Assembly: GCA_002101235.1 (NCBI GenBank)
Contig: LWTL01000114.1
Coordinates: 1 to 64,000 of the forward strand
DNA: 64,000 bases
From: Cycloclasticus sp. symbiont of Bathymodiolus heckerae
GTDB lineage: Bacteria > Pseudomonadota > Gammaproteobacteria > Methylococcales > Cycloclasticaceae
Direction of reading: 5' to 3'
Shown here: piece by piece, positions 43,929 to 54,082 of the stretch
Numbering within the stretch: the stretch's first letter is position 1
Layout of the letters: each line of letters starts with the position of its first letter
Notes under the pieces: model-generated
Told to the model about the DNA's origin: nothing
What the model saw: only the letters and a program-made list of their open reading frames with translations
The model's database searches: none
Made by a program: the position numbers and the translations under genes

Positions 43929-44778
43929 CGTTAGTGTCCAAATTCGGTAACGTTGTCATCTTCTTATATTTTGTTTGGCTTAATGTGTAAGCCAGCTTTG
44001 AATCACTAGAAATGAGGATGATATCGTCTTTCTGTCGTATGAGCGTAAAACTGAATTTTTTATTATCGCTAAGGTGAATAGTGACGTCCTCTCCCGTTAT
44101 TTTTTCAGGCTGGTATTTGACATGGATAGCGCGTGCAAAACGCCATTCATCGAGAAGCATGTGTACAGCATCGGATGAAGTGTCGAGAGAAGGGTTTTGT
44201 TTATGATGCCATATATTATTTTCATCACTGTGTAGTGTGATGTTGGGTGTTTGCAAACCTGTAATTTGGATATTATCAGGCAATAATCGTGTATCGATAT
44301 AGGTATCGACTGGGGCTGTTAGGTGGTGCAAGAAAGTGTCATCAAGCAAAAATAGCTGTTGTATATTACTTACGTAGCGACGTGAGTGAACACTCTCTGT
44401 TTGGCCGATAGATAATGCTTCACCATTAAAGATGATACGTGCTGTAGGGCTTCTTAAGCCAAATGCCTCCAATTCGTTGATATTGAGAGGGTAAGAAACC
44501 GGAGGCTTTATTTGAGATATCTTAAGTAAACGCTCAATTTTTCCGGGTAAGGCGGGCGCACTAAAAGGCTTCGTTATTTGCCATTGTTTATTTTCTTGTT
44601 TTAACACAAGAGTTTCTGCGCTTTCTCGTTCAATACGAATAGTGTTAATAGCGCCCATATCTTGAGATGTAATACGGCGATCGTTGCTTATCTCTTGCCC
44701 AGGTTTTAACCATGTAACTAAGCCAAGTGTAATAACGAGCGTTGCGAGTAATAGGTTAGTGATTAGTCGGTTTTTCAC
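43921..44778 (-). CDS. DUF4340 membrane-anchored protein
   Basis: A 285-residue protein with an N-terminal membrane helix (about residues 6-24) and a periplasmic beta-rich body, for example RIERESAETLVLKQENKQWQ, split by several family-typical strands. DUF4340 proteins accompany GldG-like ABC exporter subunits. It lies three bases after the GldG-like gene. Confidence 0.8.
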   Translation of the reverse strand: MKNRLITNLLLATLVITLGLVTWLKPGQEISNDRRITSQDMGAINTIRIERESAETLVLKQENKQWQITKPFSAPALPGKIERLLKISQIKPPVSYPLNINELEAFGLRSPTARIIFNGEALSIGQTESVHSRRYVSNIQQLFLLDDTFLHHLTAPVDTYIDTRLLPDNIQITGLQTPNITLHSDENNIWHHKQNPSLDTSSDAVHMLLDEWRFARAIHVKYQPEKITGEDVTIHLSDNKKFSFTLIRQKDDIILISSDSKLAYTLSQTKYKKMTTLPNLDTNDA

Positions 44779-44781
44779 AGT

Positions 44782-46125
44782 TTAATATTTTTTGCGTTTC
44801 AACCAAATAACAATGCCTGTCACAATGAAGAGAATGGGCAAAACGAATAAAAATCCTAAGCCAAAAATAAGTGACCAAGTTTTATCTATTTGTAAGGTCG
44901 TATCGGTTGCCGTTTTTGCTGGAATATCAATCAGTGAGTCGTCGTGATTGAGCCACTGGATGAGGCTAATGCCTAGGTCAAGGTTTGCCCCGTTACCCAA
45001 AAACGAATTGGAAAGAAAGTCAGCATCCCCGAGGACAGCAATGCGTTGTTGTTTGTTACTCGTATTACTGAGCGCGTAGGCAATAGTGATTGGGCCTTTT
45101 CGTTCTTCAGTATTACTATTGAATTGAATGTTTCCTTCAATATCCCCCGTTTCTGTCCAAGACCGCTCGAGAGTGGCAAACAACGGTTCAGCTGAATATT
45201 GACCGCTGTTTGTGGCCGTTAGCCCCGCAGCCCCAGGAAATAAACTCATGGTTTGTAGATGCTGTGTGGAAGGGTGGCTTGAATATTGGGTCACTAAAGC
45301 AAATGTTGGATCATCTATACCAAACATTTGCGTGGATGCGTCAACAACAATACCGGGTAATACAGAAATTCCTAATGTTTCGAGAATAGGGCGCACGTGC
45401 GTTGCTTGATTAGGCTCGGTTAGCAGTAATAAAGGGCGACCCGCTGAAAGGTAGTCTTTAATTATTGCGTTTTCCCCATTGAGTAAATTGACTTGTGGGT
45501 TAGCAATGACCAATAGCGATGTATTATTGGGAATGGTTGGCGTGTTAACTAGGTTAATGCTTTGTGAATTAATACCTTTATTTTTTAGTTCGTCGGCAAA
45601 GACATTAAAATCAAAATTAGCTTGTCCTGAGGGGCTGCGTTCGCCATGCCCTGTTAGAAAAACGACCCAACGCTGCTCGCTGTTAGCTAAACGCTGCAGA
45701 ACATTACTGAGGGCTTGTTCGTTAAGTTGGCGTAAAGATTCACGACGGCCATCGTACCGAATAACGAGTTCACCATCAGTAGTAATACCTTCTTCACGTG
45801 CTTGGTCAGGGCGCATATCGGGGTTAATGATCGTCAGTGAAATATCCGATTTATAGCGACTGTATTTAGCAATAAGCTCTGAGATTTGACGACGTAAAAC
45901 ATCGTTTTCCGATGCGTAGGCAGTAATGGTTATAGGTTTGTCGAGTTTTTTAAGTAGAGTGAGACTAGGGGCAGATAAAGAATTTTTACTATTAGCTGTC
46001 CAATCAGATTGGATACTGTACTGTGTACTTAGCCATGCTAGTAAACCCAATATTCCAACAAATAAAACGGTGAAAATAATGTTTTGTAGGCGGATAAATT
46101 GATGCGCTTTTCGAGATATTTTCAT
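44782..46125 (-). CDS. GldG-like ABC exporter auxiliary protein
   Basis: A 447-residue protein with an N-terminal helix (about residues 14-36) and a second at the C-terminus (about 415-440), with a large periplasmic domain between. Typical GldG-family stretches are YSRYKSDISLTIINPD, FLTGHGERSP and GRPLLLLTEPN. It overlaps the permease by four bases. In gliding bacteria GldA/F/G form a transporter; in gammaproteobacteria the export substrate is not known. Confidence 0.8.
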   Translation of the reverse strand: MKISRKAHQFIRLQNIIFTVLFVGILGLLAWLSTQYSIQSDWTANSKNSLSAPSLTLLKKLDKPITITAYASENDVLRRQISELIAKYSRYKSDISLTIINPDMRPDQAREEGITTDGELVIRYDGRRESLRQLNEQALSNVLQRLANSEQRWVVFLTGHGERSPSGQANFDFNVFADELKNKGINSQSINLVNTPTIPNNTSLLVIANPQVNLLNGENAIIKDYLSAGRPLLLLTEPNQATHVRPILETLGISVLPGIVVDASTQMFGIDDPTFALVTQYSSHPSTQHLQTMSLFPGAAGLTATNSGQYSAEPLFATLERSWTETGDIEGNIQFNSNTEERKGPITIAYALSNTSNKQQRIAVLGDADFLSNSFLGNGANLDLGISLIQWLNHDDSLIDIPAKTATDTTLQIDKTWSLIFGLGFLFVLPILFIVTGIVIWLKRKKY

Positions 46126-46877
46126 TTTTGTAAGCGATCGTTATCGAGTCGGCGAATGCTAAGGATTAAGAAGCCTGCAATGAATAAGACGAAATAAATG
46201 ATGTCAGTTGAGTGGACAAGCCCGCGCAGCAAGCTTTCAAAATGACGCATAATGGAAATGTACTCAAATAGGCTGCTACCGTTACCGCTGTTGCTGCCAG
46301 CCCAGTCAATAATCCATAAAAAAAGTAATGCGCCAAAGCTCGCCACTGCCGCCACGGTAGGCTGAGATGAAATAGCGGACATATATAGCCCCAGTGCATT
46401 GAATGATGCCATAAGTAACACCATGGCTAATAGGCAGGCGCTAAATTTTCCCATATCTAATTCGCCAACGGTTAGCAATGAGAGCGGCATCAACGCAATG
46501 GAAAAAAGAATGATTAATAGAAAAGCAAAGATAGCTAAAAATTTACCTAAAATAATTTCGGTAATACTGATGGGCGCAGAGAACAATAAGCTAATGGTTT
46601 TATTGCGGCGTTCATCACTGATAACTCGCATAGTTAGTAGAGGTGTTATCAGTAATAAAATAACAGCAGCATTCCCAAATAAGGGCGCAACGACTAAGTC
46701 GGTTACACCAGGTGCGTTAGGAATGCCGATTAGTTTAGGCTGTATGGATAAATAGAAATCAATTTGCGTTAAGAACATATAAGCAAGAATAAGCTGGGTG
46801 ACGCCTAATATTGTCCATGCTAAAGGTGATAAAAATAGGCTCCGTAATTCACGCCCTGCAATAATAAAACTATTCAT
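46122..46877 (-). CDS. ABC-2 type exporter permease (GldF-like)
   Basis: A 251-residue permease with six predicted helices, beginning IIAGRELRSLFLSPLAW, and LLTMRVISDERRNKTISLL after helix two, a hallmark of this permease class. It overlaps the ATPase gene by eight bases. Confidence 0.85.
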   Translation of the reverse strand: MNSFIIAGRELRSLFLSPLAWTILGVTQLILAYMFLTQIDFYLSIQPKLIGIPNAPGVTDLVVAPLFGNAAVILLLITPLLTMRVISDERRNKTISLLFSAPISITEIILGKFLAIFAFLLIILFSIALMPLSLLTVGELDMGKFSACLLAMVLLMASFNALGLYMSAISSQPTVAAVASFGALLFLWIIDWAGSNSGNGSSLFEYISIMRHFESLLRGLVHSTDIIYFVLFIAGFLILSIRRLDNDRLQK

Positions 46878-47802
46878 TGGCGTCTGAGTCTTGAGTGATG
46901 GAAATGAAGATATCTTCCATATTGTGCTTCTCAGGCGTTAACTCGAGCAAGCCCCAGTGTTGATTAACGGCCATTTCTGCAACTGATGCAGCAACGCTAA
47001 CGCCTTGTTTGTGATGAAGGCGGTATTGCTGGTCTTCTAACGTGTCGACCGACTCTATGTTGTTTATTGAGCGGAGAGTATTTAAGTTAGCTTGGTCGCG
47101 AAAACGAACCAGTAAACTGGATGACGTCATGCGACGTGATAAGCCGCCAATGCTTTCGTTTAATACTAACTTGCCATGGTGAATGATCTGTACTCGACTG
47201 CATGATTGTTGCACTTCCGACAAAATATGCGTGGATAAAATCACACTGTGTTCTTTGCCTAATTCACGAATCAGTGAGCGAATTTCGAGTCGCTGAATGG
47301 GGTCTAACCCAACGGTTGGCTCATCTAAAATGATAACTGATGGGTTGTGTAAAATAGCCTGAGCAATGCCAATACGTTGCTGATAGCCTTTAGATAGATT
47401 GGCGATTAAGCGTTTACCCATATCTGATAAGCCGCATTTCCCTTTGCCATGCTCAACAGCTTTTTTAATAGCGGCCTTTTTTAAACCATGAAGCTTTGCA
47501 CAATAGGAAAGGAACTCGTCCACGGTTAAGTCGGGATAAAGGGGAGGTATCTCGGGTAAAAAGCCAAGTTCTGCCTTGGCTAGTTTCGGTTGCTCAATAA
47601 TATCGTAACCGTTGATTTTTATTTCACCAACGGTCGGCGTTAAATTACCGCATACCATTTTCATGGTGGTGGATTTCCCCGCGCCATTAGGGCCAAGAAA
47701 ACCAAGAACCTCGCCCTTATCGAGAGAAAAGCTCACATTATTGACAGCACAATGGTCGCCAAACTGTCGCGTTAGATTATTGACCTCGATAAGTGTGCTC
47801 AT
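46870..47802 (-). CDS. ABC transporter ATP-binding protein (GldA-like)
   Basis: A 310-residue ATPase with Walker A GPNGAGKSTTMK, signature LSKGYQQRIGIAQAI and Walker B VIILDEPTVGLD. A C-terminal extension of about 90 residues is usual for the GldA/CcmA group. First gene of the exporter operon, which runs through to mutM. Confidence 0.88.
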   Translation of the reverse strand: MSTLIEVNNLTRQFGDHCAVNNVSFSLDKGEVLGFLGPNGAGKSTTMKMVCGNLTPTVGEIKINGYDIIEQPKLAKAELGFLPEIPPLYPDLTVDEFLSYCAKLHGLKKAAIKKAVEHGKGKCGLSDMGKRLIANLSKGYQQRIGIAQAILHNPSVIILDEPTVGLDPIQRLEIRSLIRELGKEHSVILSTHILSEVQQSCSRVQIIHHGKLVLNESIGGLSRRMTSSSLLVRFRDQANLNTLRSINNIESVDTLEDQQYRLHHKQGVSVAASVAEMAVNQHWGLLELTPEKHNMEDIFISITQDSDANE

Positions 47803-47928
47803 CCGATGAGTATACGTGATGTTAGTGAACGTTTAGACGAGGAATCTTAATATAGAATATGTTTTTTTCAAGTAGAAAATGTGACGCGACTCGTTAATTT
47901 AAATCTACATGTGTGGAGAAAAAGTAAA

Positions 47929-47960
47929 GCCGCCATTTTATGTTTAAATAAAATGGCGGC
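47929..47960 (-). terminator. intrinsic terminator after oadB
   Basis: Perfect 13-bp stem GCCGCCATTTTAT (47929-47941) and ATAAAATGGCGGC (47948-47960) with a 6-base loop, followed on the minus strand by TTTACTTTTT. It lies 25 bases after the oadB stop. Confidence 0.9.
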
Positions 47961-47985
47961 TCTTTAGATTTTAAAGTGCTTGAGT

Positions 47986-49122
47986 TTATTCCCCAACAAT
48001 TGCTAGTAGTACACCAGCCGCTACTGCAGAACCAATAACGCCGGCTACATTTGGGCCCATTGCATGCATTAATAGGTAGTTATTAGGGTTGGCCTCTTGG
48101 CCTACTTTATTTACAACTCTTGCGGCCATAGGAACAGCTGACACGCCTGCGGCGCCAATGAGTGGGTTAACTTTACCGCCAGTGAGTTTATGCATTAATT
48201 TACCCATAAGTAAGCCGCCCGCTGTGCCAATAGAGAAAGCAACCATGCCTAGAACTAAAATACCCAGTGTTTCAGCAGTTAAGAATTTATCTGCTGAAAG
48301 TTTTGACCCGACAGCTAAACCTAAGAAAATAGTCACGATGTTAATGAGCTCATTTTGAGCGGTAGAGCTTAAGCGATCCACAACGCCACTTTCTCGCATT
48401 AAATTACCGAATGCGAGCATGCCGATGAGAGGCGCGGATGCCGGCAAAAATAAAATAACAACAGTCAAAATAATTAAGGGAAAAATGATTCTTTCTTTCT
48501 TTGTGACATGCCGAAGGTGTTTCATTTCAACTTTACGTTCTGCTTCAGTTGTTAGTGCACGCATGATAGGGGGCTGAATAAGCGGTACCAAAGCCATGTA
48601 AGAATAAGCAGCAACAGCAATCGCGCCTAATAAATCAGGGGCGAGTTTGGAAGCCAAGAAAATAGCGGTGGGCCCGTCAGCGCCGCCAATAATTGCAATG
48701 GCGGAGGCATCGGATAAACTAAATTCCATACCGGGGATAAAGTTCATAGCCAGCGCGCCAAGTAGTGTGGCGAAAATACCGAATTGAGCGGCTGCGCCAA
48801 GAACTAATAAACTCGGCATGGCAATAAGTGCGCCGAAATCGGTTAATGCGCCCACACCCATAAAGATCAGTAGGGGGAATAAACCGGTATCAACACCCAT
48901 ATGATAGAGAATACCCAGTAAACCGTCTGGGTCGCTAATACCAGCGATAGGGATGTTCGCTAAAATACCGCCAAAACCTATAGGTAATAACAATAACGGT
49001 TCGAATTTTTTTGAAATAGCGAGGTAAATTAATAATAAGCCGATGGCTATCATTAAAATATTGCCCCACTCGAAATTAGCAATGCCTGTTGATTGCCAAA
49101 TTTGTAATATACCACTGTCCAT
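47986..49122 (-). CDS. oadB: Na+-pumping oxaloacetate decarboxylase beta subunit
   Basis: A 378-residue membrane subunit that decarboxylates carboxybiotin and exports Na+. The conserved [19 protein letters not shown] (with the Na+-binding Asp) is present, plus [19 protein letters not shown] and [18 protein letters not shown] at the end. About nine helices. Lies ten bases after oadA. Confidence 0.95.
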   Translation of the reverse strand: MDSGILQIWQSTGIANFEWGNILMIAIGLLLIYLAISKKFEPLLLLPIGFGGILANIPIAGISDPDGLLGILYHMGVDTGLFPLLIFMGVGALTDFGALIAMPSLLVLGAAAQFGIFATLLGALAMNFIPGMEFSLSDASAIAIIGGADGPTAIFLASKLAPDLLGAIAVAAYSYMALVPLIQPPIMRALTTEAERKVEMKHLRHVTKKERIIFPLIILTVVILFLPASAPLIGMLAFGNLMRESGVVDRLSSTAQNELINIVTIFLGLAVGSKLSADKFLTAETLGILVLGMVAFSIGTAGGLLMGKLMHKLTGGKVNPLIGAAGVSAVPMAARVVNKVGQEANPNNYLLMHAMGPNVAGVIGSAVAAGVLLAIVGE

Positions 49123-49132
49123 TATGCTTGCC

Positions 49133-50923
49133 TTAACAAATAAGAATTAACGGGGCGCCAGCCGGAATAGACTCGCCTTCTTTAACAAAGACGTCCGAAA
49201 TTTGTCCTTCTATGTGTGCTCTCACTTCGGTTTCCATTTTCATGGCTTCGAGAATAATCACAACATCGCCTTCATGTACATCATCACCGGTAGCAACACC
49301 AATGCGTATGATATTCCCCGCCATTGGTGAGAGCAGAGGTTCGTTTTGGCAAAAATCGCCTGAAGGCTCAGGTTGGGTAGGTGCTGCTTTTGGTGCAGCA
49401 GCAGTAGTTTTTGTGGCTGCCTTCATATTTTCTATAGTGCCTGTAGGGCCAACTTCTACTTGGTACAGTTTACCGTTAACCGCTACATCGTAGGTTTCGC
49501 TACTGGTTGCTGAAGCGCTTGAGCTTGTTACAACGCCAGTTGGCACAGGTTCGAATGCATCGGGGTTATTTCTGTTTTTAAGAAAATCTAAGCCGACCTG
49601 AGGAAAAAGAGCATAAGTGAGGGTGTCGTCAACAACGCTATCCGCTAATGATATGTTGTCTTCTTTCGCTTTAGTTTCTAATTCAGCTGCTAGTACATCA
49701 AATTCATCGTCAATTAAATCAGCAGGGCGACAGGTAATCGCTTCCGCACCTTCAAGTACGCGGGCTTGTAATTCAGCATTAACGGCGGCAGGTGTTGCAC
49801 CGTATTCACCTTTTAATACACCAGCGGTTTCTTTGCTGATGGATTTATAGCGCTCGCCCATCAAAATATTCATTACCGCTTGGGTGCCAACAATTTGTGA
49901 CGTGGGTGTTACCAATGGCAAATAGCCTAAATCTTTACGTACGGCAGGGATTTCAGCCAATACATCATCAATTTTGTCGCCTGCATTTTGTTGCTTAAGC
50001 TGGCTCTCAAGATTGGTTAACATGCCGCCAGGAACTTGGGCGATAAGAATGCGTGAATCTACGCCTCTTAATGAGCCTTCAAATTCGGCGTATTTAGGCC
50101 TGACCCCTCTAAAGTAAGCTGCAATTTCTTCAACTTTATTAATGTCTAAACCGGTTGCGCGATCAGTGCCTTCTAACATAGCAATGAAAGTTTCTGTGGG
50201 TGAATGGCCGTACGTCATGCTCATTGATGAGATGGCGGTATCCAACATATCCAAACCTGCATCGACAGCTTTTAAACACGTGGCGACACTCATGCCTGTT
50301 GTTGCATGTGAGTGAAGGGCAATAGGCACATCACAAGATGCTTTTAAGCGTTTAACTAATCGTTCGGCATCGTAAGGTTTTAATAAACCGGCCATGTCTT
50401 TAATGGCGATAGAGTGACAACCCGCATCTTCTAGCTTTTTGCCCATATCAACCCAACCATCGAGTGTATGAACGGGGCTTTCTGTATAACAAATAGTCCC
50501 TTGCGCATGTTTGCCAACTTCAATCGTCGCTTTAATAGCGGTATCAAGGTTACGAACATCGTTCATGGCATCAAAAATACGGAAAACATCCATGCCATTT
50601 TCTGCGGCACGTTCAACAAATTTGCGAACAACGTCGTCTGCATAATGGCGGTAGCCAAGTAGATTTTGCCCACGTAACAACATTTGCTGTTGCGTGTTTG
50701 GCATCGCCGCTTTTAATAAGCGCAAACGCTCCCAAGGGTCTTCGCCTAAGTAGCGGATACATGAGTCAAAGGTTGCGCCACCCCATGTTTCTAGTGCCCA
50801 GTAGCCAACAGTATCGAGCTTTTCGGCAATGGGTAACATGTCTTCAATACGTAGACGTGTTGCAAAGAGGGATTGGTGAGCGTCGCGTAATACGACGTCA
50901 GTGATTTTTAATGGATTCGTCAT
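49133..50923 (-). CDS. oadA: oxaloacetate decarboxylase alpha subunit
   Basis: A 596-residue soluble subunit that moves the carboxyl group of oxaloacetate to biotin. The carboxyltransferase barrel starts [17 protein letters not shown], and HSHATTGMS contributes metal ligands. A PYC/OADA conserved region follows. An Ala/Pro/Thr-rich linker precedes the biotinyl domain with Lys562 in EAMKMETEV. Operon oadG-A-B. Confidence 0.95.
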   Translation of the reverse strand: MTNPLKITDVVLRDAHQSLFATRLRIEDMLPIAEKLDTVGYWALETWGGATFDSCIRYLGEDPWERLRLLKAAMPNTQQQMLLRGQNLLGYRHYADDVVRKFVERAAENGMDVFRIFDAMNDVRNLDTAIKATIEVGKHAQGTICYTESPVHTLDGWVDMGKKLEDAGCHSIAIKDMAGLLKPYDAERLVKRLKASCDVPIALHSHATTGMSVATCLKAVDAGLDMLDTAISSMSMTYGHSPTETFIAMLEGTDRATGLDINKVEEIAAYFRGVRPKYAEFEGSLRGVDSRILIAQVPGGMLTNLESQLKQQNAGDKIDDVLAEIPAVRKDLGYLPLVTPTSQIVGTQAVMNILMGERYKSISKETAGVLKGEYGATPAAVNAELQARVLEGAEAITCRPADLIDDEFDVLAAELETKAKEDNISLADSVVDDTLTYALFPQVGLDFLKNRNNPDAFEPVPTGVVTSSSASATSSETYDVAVNGKLYQVEVGPTGTIENMKAATKTTAAAPKAAPTQPEPSGDFCQNEPLLSPMAGNIIRIGVATGDDVHEGDVVIILEAMKMETEVRAHIEGQISDVFVKEGESIPAGAPLILIC

Positions 50924-50934
50924 AAGCTTTAAAT

Positions 50935-51159
50935 TTATTTTGAACGGAAACGTTTAACAGCGATGGTGATTGCCGCGACAATGTCATCATCAATTTTGGT
51001 AGAAACAGTAGGTGAAGGCTCAACAACTGGCTCGTAACGTAAGACAAGCGAAGAAACAGCTTTAATGACAATAACCAATAAGCCTAAGATGAAGAAAACC
51101 ATCCCCATCCCCAGAAGCATTAAATTGACACCCTGTTCTAGTGACTCTGAAATATTCAT
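50935..51159 (-). CDS. oadG: oxaloacetate decarboxylase gamma subunit
   Basis: A 74-residue single-helix subunit that assembles the decarboxylase. It starts [20 protein letters not shown], which is the family start; a longer in-frame ATG at 51198 would add 13 unrelated residues. The GGAGGTG at about 51172-51178 lies some 14 bases upstream, long but usable. The tail is basic (KRFRSK). Confidence 0.88.
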   Translation of the reverse strand: MNISESLEQGVNLMLLGMGMVFFILGLLVIVIKAVSSLVLRYEPVVEPSPTVSTKIDDDIVAAITIAVKRFRSK

Positions 51160-51445
51160 TCGAGCATTATAGGACACCTCCGGAAGAAAAATAAACAAAT
51201 ATACGATCGTTTAATTAATTTCCATAAAAGATGATACGGGGTGAATTAAGCAAGTTAAGCTTTAAATACAATCAGTTGTATTGTGAATATAGGAGTTTTA
51301 GGCGATATGGAAAGGCGTTTAAATCGTTTAGCAATATTTAAAATATGTGTAATTAAGGAGCGCGCTACCTCGAGGTTATAAATAAACCTGTGCTCATATC
51401 GACAGGCATGTGAAAATATCTTTTTAATATTCATTGGGTTTTGCC
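51160..51445. other. divergent intergenic region oadG / hydantoinase gene
   Basis: 286 bases without a supported gene. It must hold both promoters. A perfect inverted repeat ATACAA-TCAG-TTGTAT lies at 51266-51281 and could be an operator. A 24-codon frame at 51306 (MERRLNRL...) has no supporting signal. Confidence 0.45.
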
Positions 51446-53389
51446 ATGTTGTTAGGGGTTGATACCGGCGGTACGTTTACTGATTTTGTATATATTGATG
51501 GTAATGGTGTGCGAATTCATAAAGTGCTTTCAACGCCTAAAGCGCCAGAAATGGCCATCTTGCAAGGTATTAAAGAGCTTGATATTGATCATGAGAACTT
51601 GCTGATCGTCCACGGGTCAACAGTTGCAACTAACGCAGTATTAGAGAAAAAAGGCGTGCGTTGCTGTTTTGTAACAAATTACGGTTTGGCGGATATGCTA
51701 ACTATCGGGCGGCAAGCTAGAAAAGAGCTGTATAACCTAAACCCTGTACCCGAAGAGCCTCCAGTGCCCGCCGGCCTTTGTTTAGAAACAGGTGGTCGGG
51801 TGTCAGCAATGGGTGAGCTCATAGAGCCGTTAACGGACGAACAGTTGAACTTACTTATTTCACAAATAGAGCAATTAGAACCTATGTCGGTCGCGATTAA
51901 TTTATTGTTTTCATTTTTGGATGATGACGCAGAGAAACGTATTGAAGAGGCTATGCCTTCAAGTGTTTTTGTATCGCGTTCATCGAAAGTACTGCCTGAA
52001 TATAAAGAATACGAAAGAGGTATGGCGACATGGCTAAATGCCTATGTTGGCCCATTGGTGATGGGGTATTTACGCCGCTTAACTCAAGGGGTGAAAGCTT
52101 CGTTTGTGTCAGTTATGCAAAGTTCGGGCGGAACAATTTCTGCAGATCAAGCGGGTGAACAGGCGGTTCGTATGTTGTTGTCGGGCCCTGCTGGAGGGTT
52201 AATGGCGGCTTTATATATAGGTAAACAAGCGGGCTTTGAACGGTTGTTAACTTTGGATATGGGGGGTACATCAACCGATGTTGCCTTGTTGGATGGTGCG
52301 ATAACGTTAACTAATGAAGGGAAAGTTGAAGGCTACCCGGTGGCTGTGCCGATGGTTGATATGCATACGATTGGTGCGGGCGGTGGTTCTATCGCTCATG
52401 TTGATGCGGGTGGATTGTTATGTGTTGGACCTGAGTCGGCTGGCGCATCTCCCGGCCCTGCTTGTTATGGAAAAGGCGGTAGCGAAGTGACTGTGACCGA
52501 TGCCAATTTATACTTGGGCCGGATCAGTGAACAGTATTTTCTTGGTGGTGATATGGAGTTGAATGTAAAGGCTGCTAATCGTGCGATGGAACAGCTGTCT
52601 CACGAGTTGGGTTGTGATGCAAAGCAAGCAGCGCAAGGCGTTATTAAATTAGCTGATGAACATATGGCGCGTGCTTTACGTGTTATTTCAATTCAGCGCG
52701 GTATAGACCCACGTCCGTACGCATTAATGACATTTGGCGGGGCTGGCGGGTTACATGTTTGCGCCTTAGCCGATACGTTGGGAATGAAAACAGCGATTGT
52801 TCCCGTTCATTCAGGGGTGTTATCGGCATTTGGCATGTTAGCGGCACCGCGTTCGCGTGAATTGTCTCGAAGTTTACTCGGGAAACTGTCATCTATGTCG
52901 CTCGACGACATACAGCAAGGTTTTTCTGCAATGGTTGAGCAAGGGACGAATGAATTGTTGGCAGAAGGTGTGCTCGCCGGTAATATTAAAATAAATTACT
53001 TGGTTGATTTACGGTATGTCGGCCAGTCATACACGTTGCCTATCCCATGGAATGATAAACCTACAGCGATGAATGGTTTTCACGCAATGCATAAAAGTCG
53101 ATATGGGTATGAGCTCAACTTGCCTGTTGAGCTAGTTAATTTACGCGTGACTTTATCGGCGGATATGCCTAAACCTAGTTTGGTTAAGCTCGAACCGCGC
53201 CTTGATGGTGAAAAATCGAGTGTTGAACGAGAAGGTGTTCTGCCTGTTTATCAGCGACAACAACTTAGACTGAATGATACTATTCAAGGAGAAGCACTGA
53301 TTGTTGAACAAGTAGCTACCACCTATCTCGCACCGCACTGGCAGTGCAAGCCTGATGAATATGGCAACCTAATATTGACCAAATATTAG
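51446..53389 (+). CDS. hydantoinase A/5-oxoprolinase-like protein
   Basis: A 647-residue HyuA-type, actin-fold ATPase. The N-terminal phosphate loop is GVDTGGTFTDFVYIDG, then VHGSTVATNAVLEKKG, and the second phosphate site TLDMGGTSTDVALL and GAGGGSIAHVD. The family opens cyclic amides such as hydantoins or 5-oxoproline with ATP, usually with a HyuB partner, which is not next to it here. ATG at 51446 chosen over a TTG at 51434; neither has a strong ribosome site. Substrate unknown. Confidence 0.85.
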   Translation: MLLGVDTGGTFTDFVYIDGNGVRIHKVLSTPKAPEMAILQGIKELDIDHENLLIVHGSTVATNAVLEKKGVRCCFVTNYGLADMLTIGRQARKELYNLNPVPEEPPVPAGLCLETGGRVSAMGELIEPLTDEQLNLLISQIEQLEPMSVAINLLFSFLDDDAEKRIEEAMPSSVFVSRSSKVLPEYKEYERGMATWLNAYVGPLVMGYLRRLTQGVKASFVSVMQSSGGTISADQAGEQAVRMLLSGPAGGLMAALYIGKQAGFERLLTLDMGGTSTDVALLDGAITLTNEGKVEGYPVAVPMVDMHTIGAGGGSIAHVDAGGLLCVGPESAGASPGPACYGKGGSEVTVTDANLYLGRISEQYFLGGDMELNVKAANRAMEQLSHELGCDAKQAAQGVIKLADEHMARALRVISIQRGIDPRPYALMTFGGAGGLHVCALADTLGMKTAIVPVHSGVLSAFGMLAAPRSRELSRSLLGKLSSMSLDDIQQGFSAMVEQGTNELLAEGVLAGNIKINYLVDLRYVGQSYTLPIPWNDKPTAMNGFHAMHKSRYGYELNLPVELVNLRVTLSADMPKPSLVKLEPRLDGEKSSVEREGVLPVYQRQQLRLNDTIQGEALIVEQVATTYLAPHWQCKPDEYGNLILTKY

Positions 53390-53913
53390 TAAACGCCACC
53401 TAAAGGGTGGGCCGGAATATCTGAATCACAGGCATGAATGGTGGCATCAGGATGATGTCGTTTCACGCTTTTTGTAATCTCTCCAACTTTCTTAACAGGC
53501 ACATCAACCATCATTAAATATCTCCCGTCGTCGACTGCTTTTTGGAAAGATTTTAGTCTAGAGTTAGGTGTGCTAATGCCAATCATTGCAGAACCCCAAG
53601 AGCCAACGCCCGAGCCAGCTAATGCCATGCCAAGTACAGCGCCGCCGCCCAGCACTAAGCCTGTTGGTGGGAATGTCATCGCCGCGAGTCCAGCCAAAAC
53701 TCCGGTTACACCGCCTACGGCAGCCCCAGTTTCAACGCTGTGAATAAAGTCGCTGGACTGGAGTAAGTTGGCTTCTGGCAGGGCTTTCATGTTAGCACCA
53801 GATTTGGCAAGCACGTGGATATTGGATTCAGTAATACGAGCAATGAGCATTTCGTTAACCACTTGCTCGGTCGTATCGTGATCCGGTAATAAAAAATACA
53901 AACGTCGTTTCAT
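53386..53913 (-). CDS. DUF1269-like glycine-rich membrane protein
   Basis: A 175-residue protein with a ferredoxin-like N-terminus (MKRRLYFLLPDHDTTEQVV) and a central glycine-rich double-helix segment (GAAVGGVTGVLAGLAAM, then GGGAVLGMALAGSGVG) before a second alpha/beta part ending HPLGGVY. This matches DUF1269/general-stress type proteins. The Met at 53913 is favoured over an upstream one. Convergent with the hydantoinase gene, overlapping four bases. Function unknown. Confidence 0.7.
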   Translation of the reverse strand: MKRRLYFLLPDHDTTEQVVNEMLIARITESNIHVLAKSGANMKALPEANLLQSSDFIHSVETGAAVGGVTGVLAGLAAMTFPPTGLVLGGGAVLGMALAGSGVGSWGSAMIGISTPNSRLKSFQKAVDDGRYLMMVDVPVKKVGEITKSVKRHHPDATIHACDSDIPAHPLGGVY

Positions 53914-53993
53914 TAGAATTACCCCCATATTGTTATGGAAATACAAAACTACCACGTGTTTAGGCAGATTATGAAAGTTTTAGTTCAGTTTGA

Positions 53994-54021
53994 TTGATGA
54001 CCTTATAGCATAGGGTATATT
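53994..54021 (+). promoter_or_regulatory. putative promoter of the flavin reductase gene
   Basis: TTGATG and TATATT with 16-base spacing, about 60 bases before ATG, between divergent genes. Confidence 0.4.
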
Positions 54022-54082
54022 CTAATGTGGTGTGTTGACACTAAACCCATATGCGAAACGCATAAGAAGAAAGTGAATCGAA

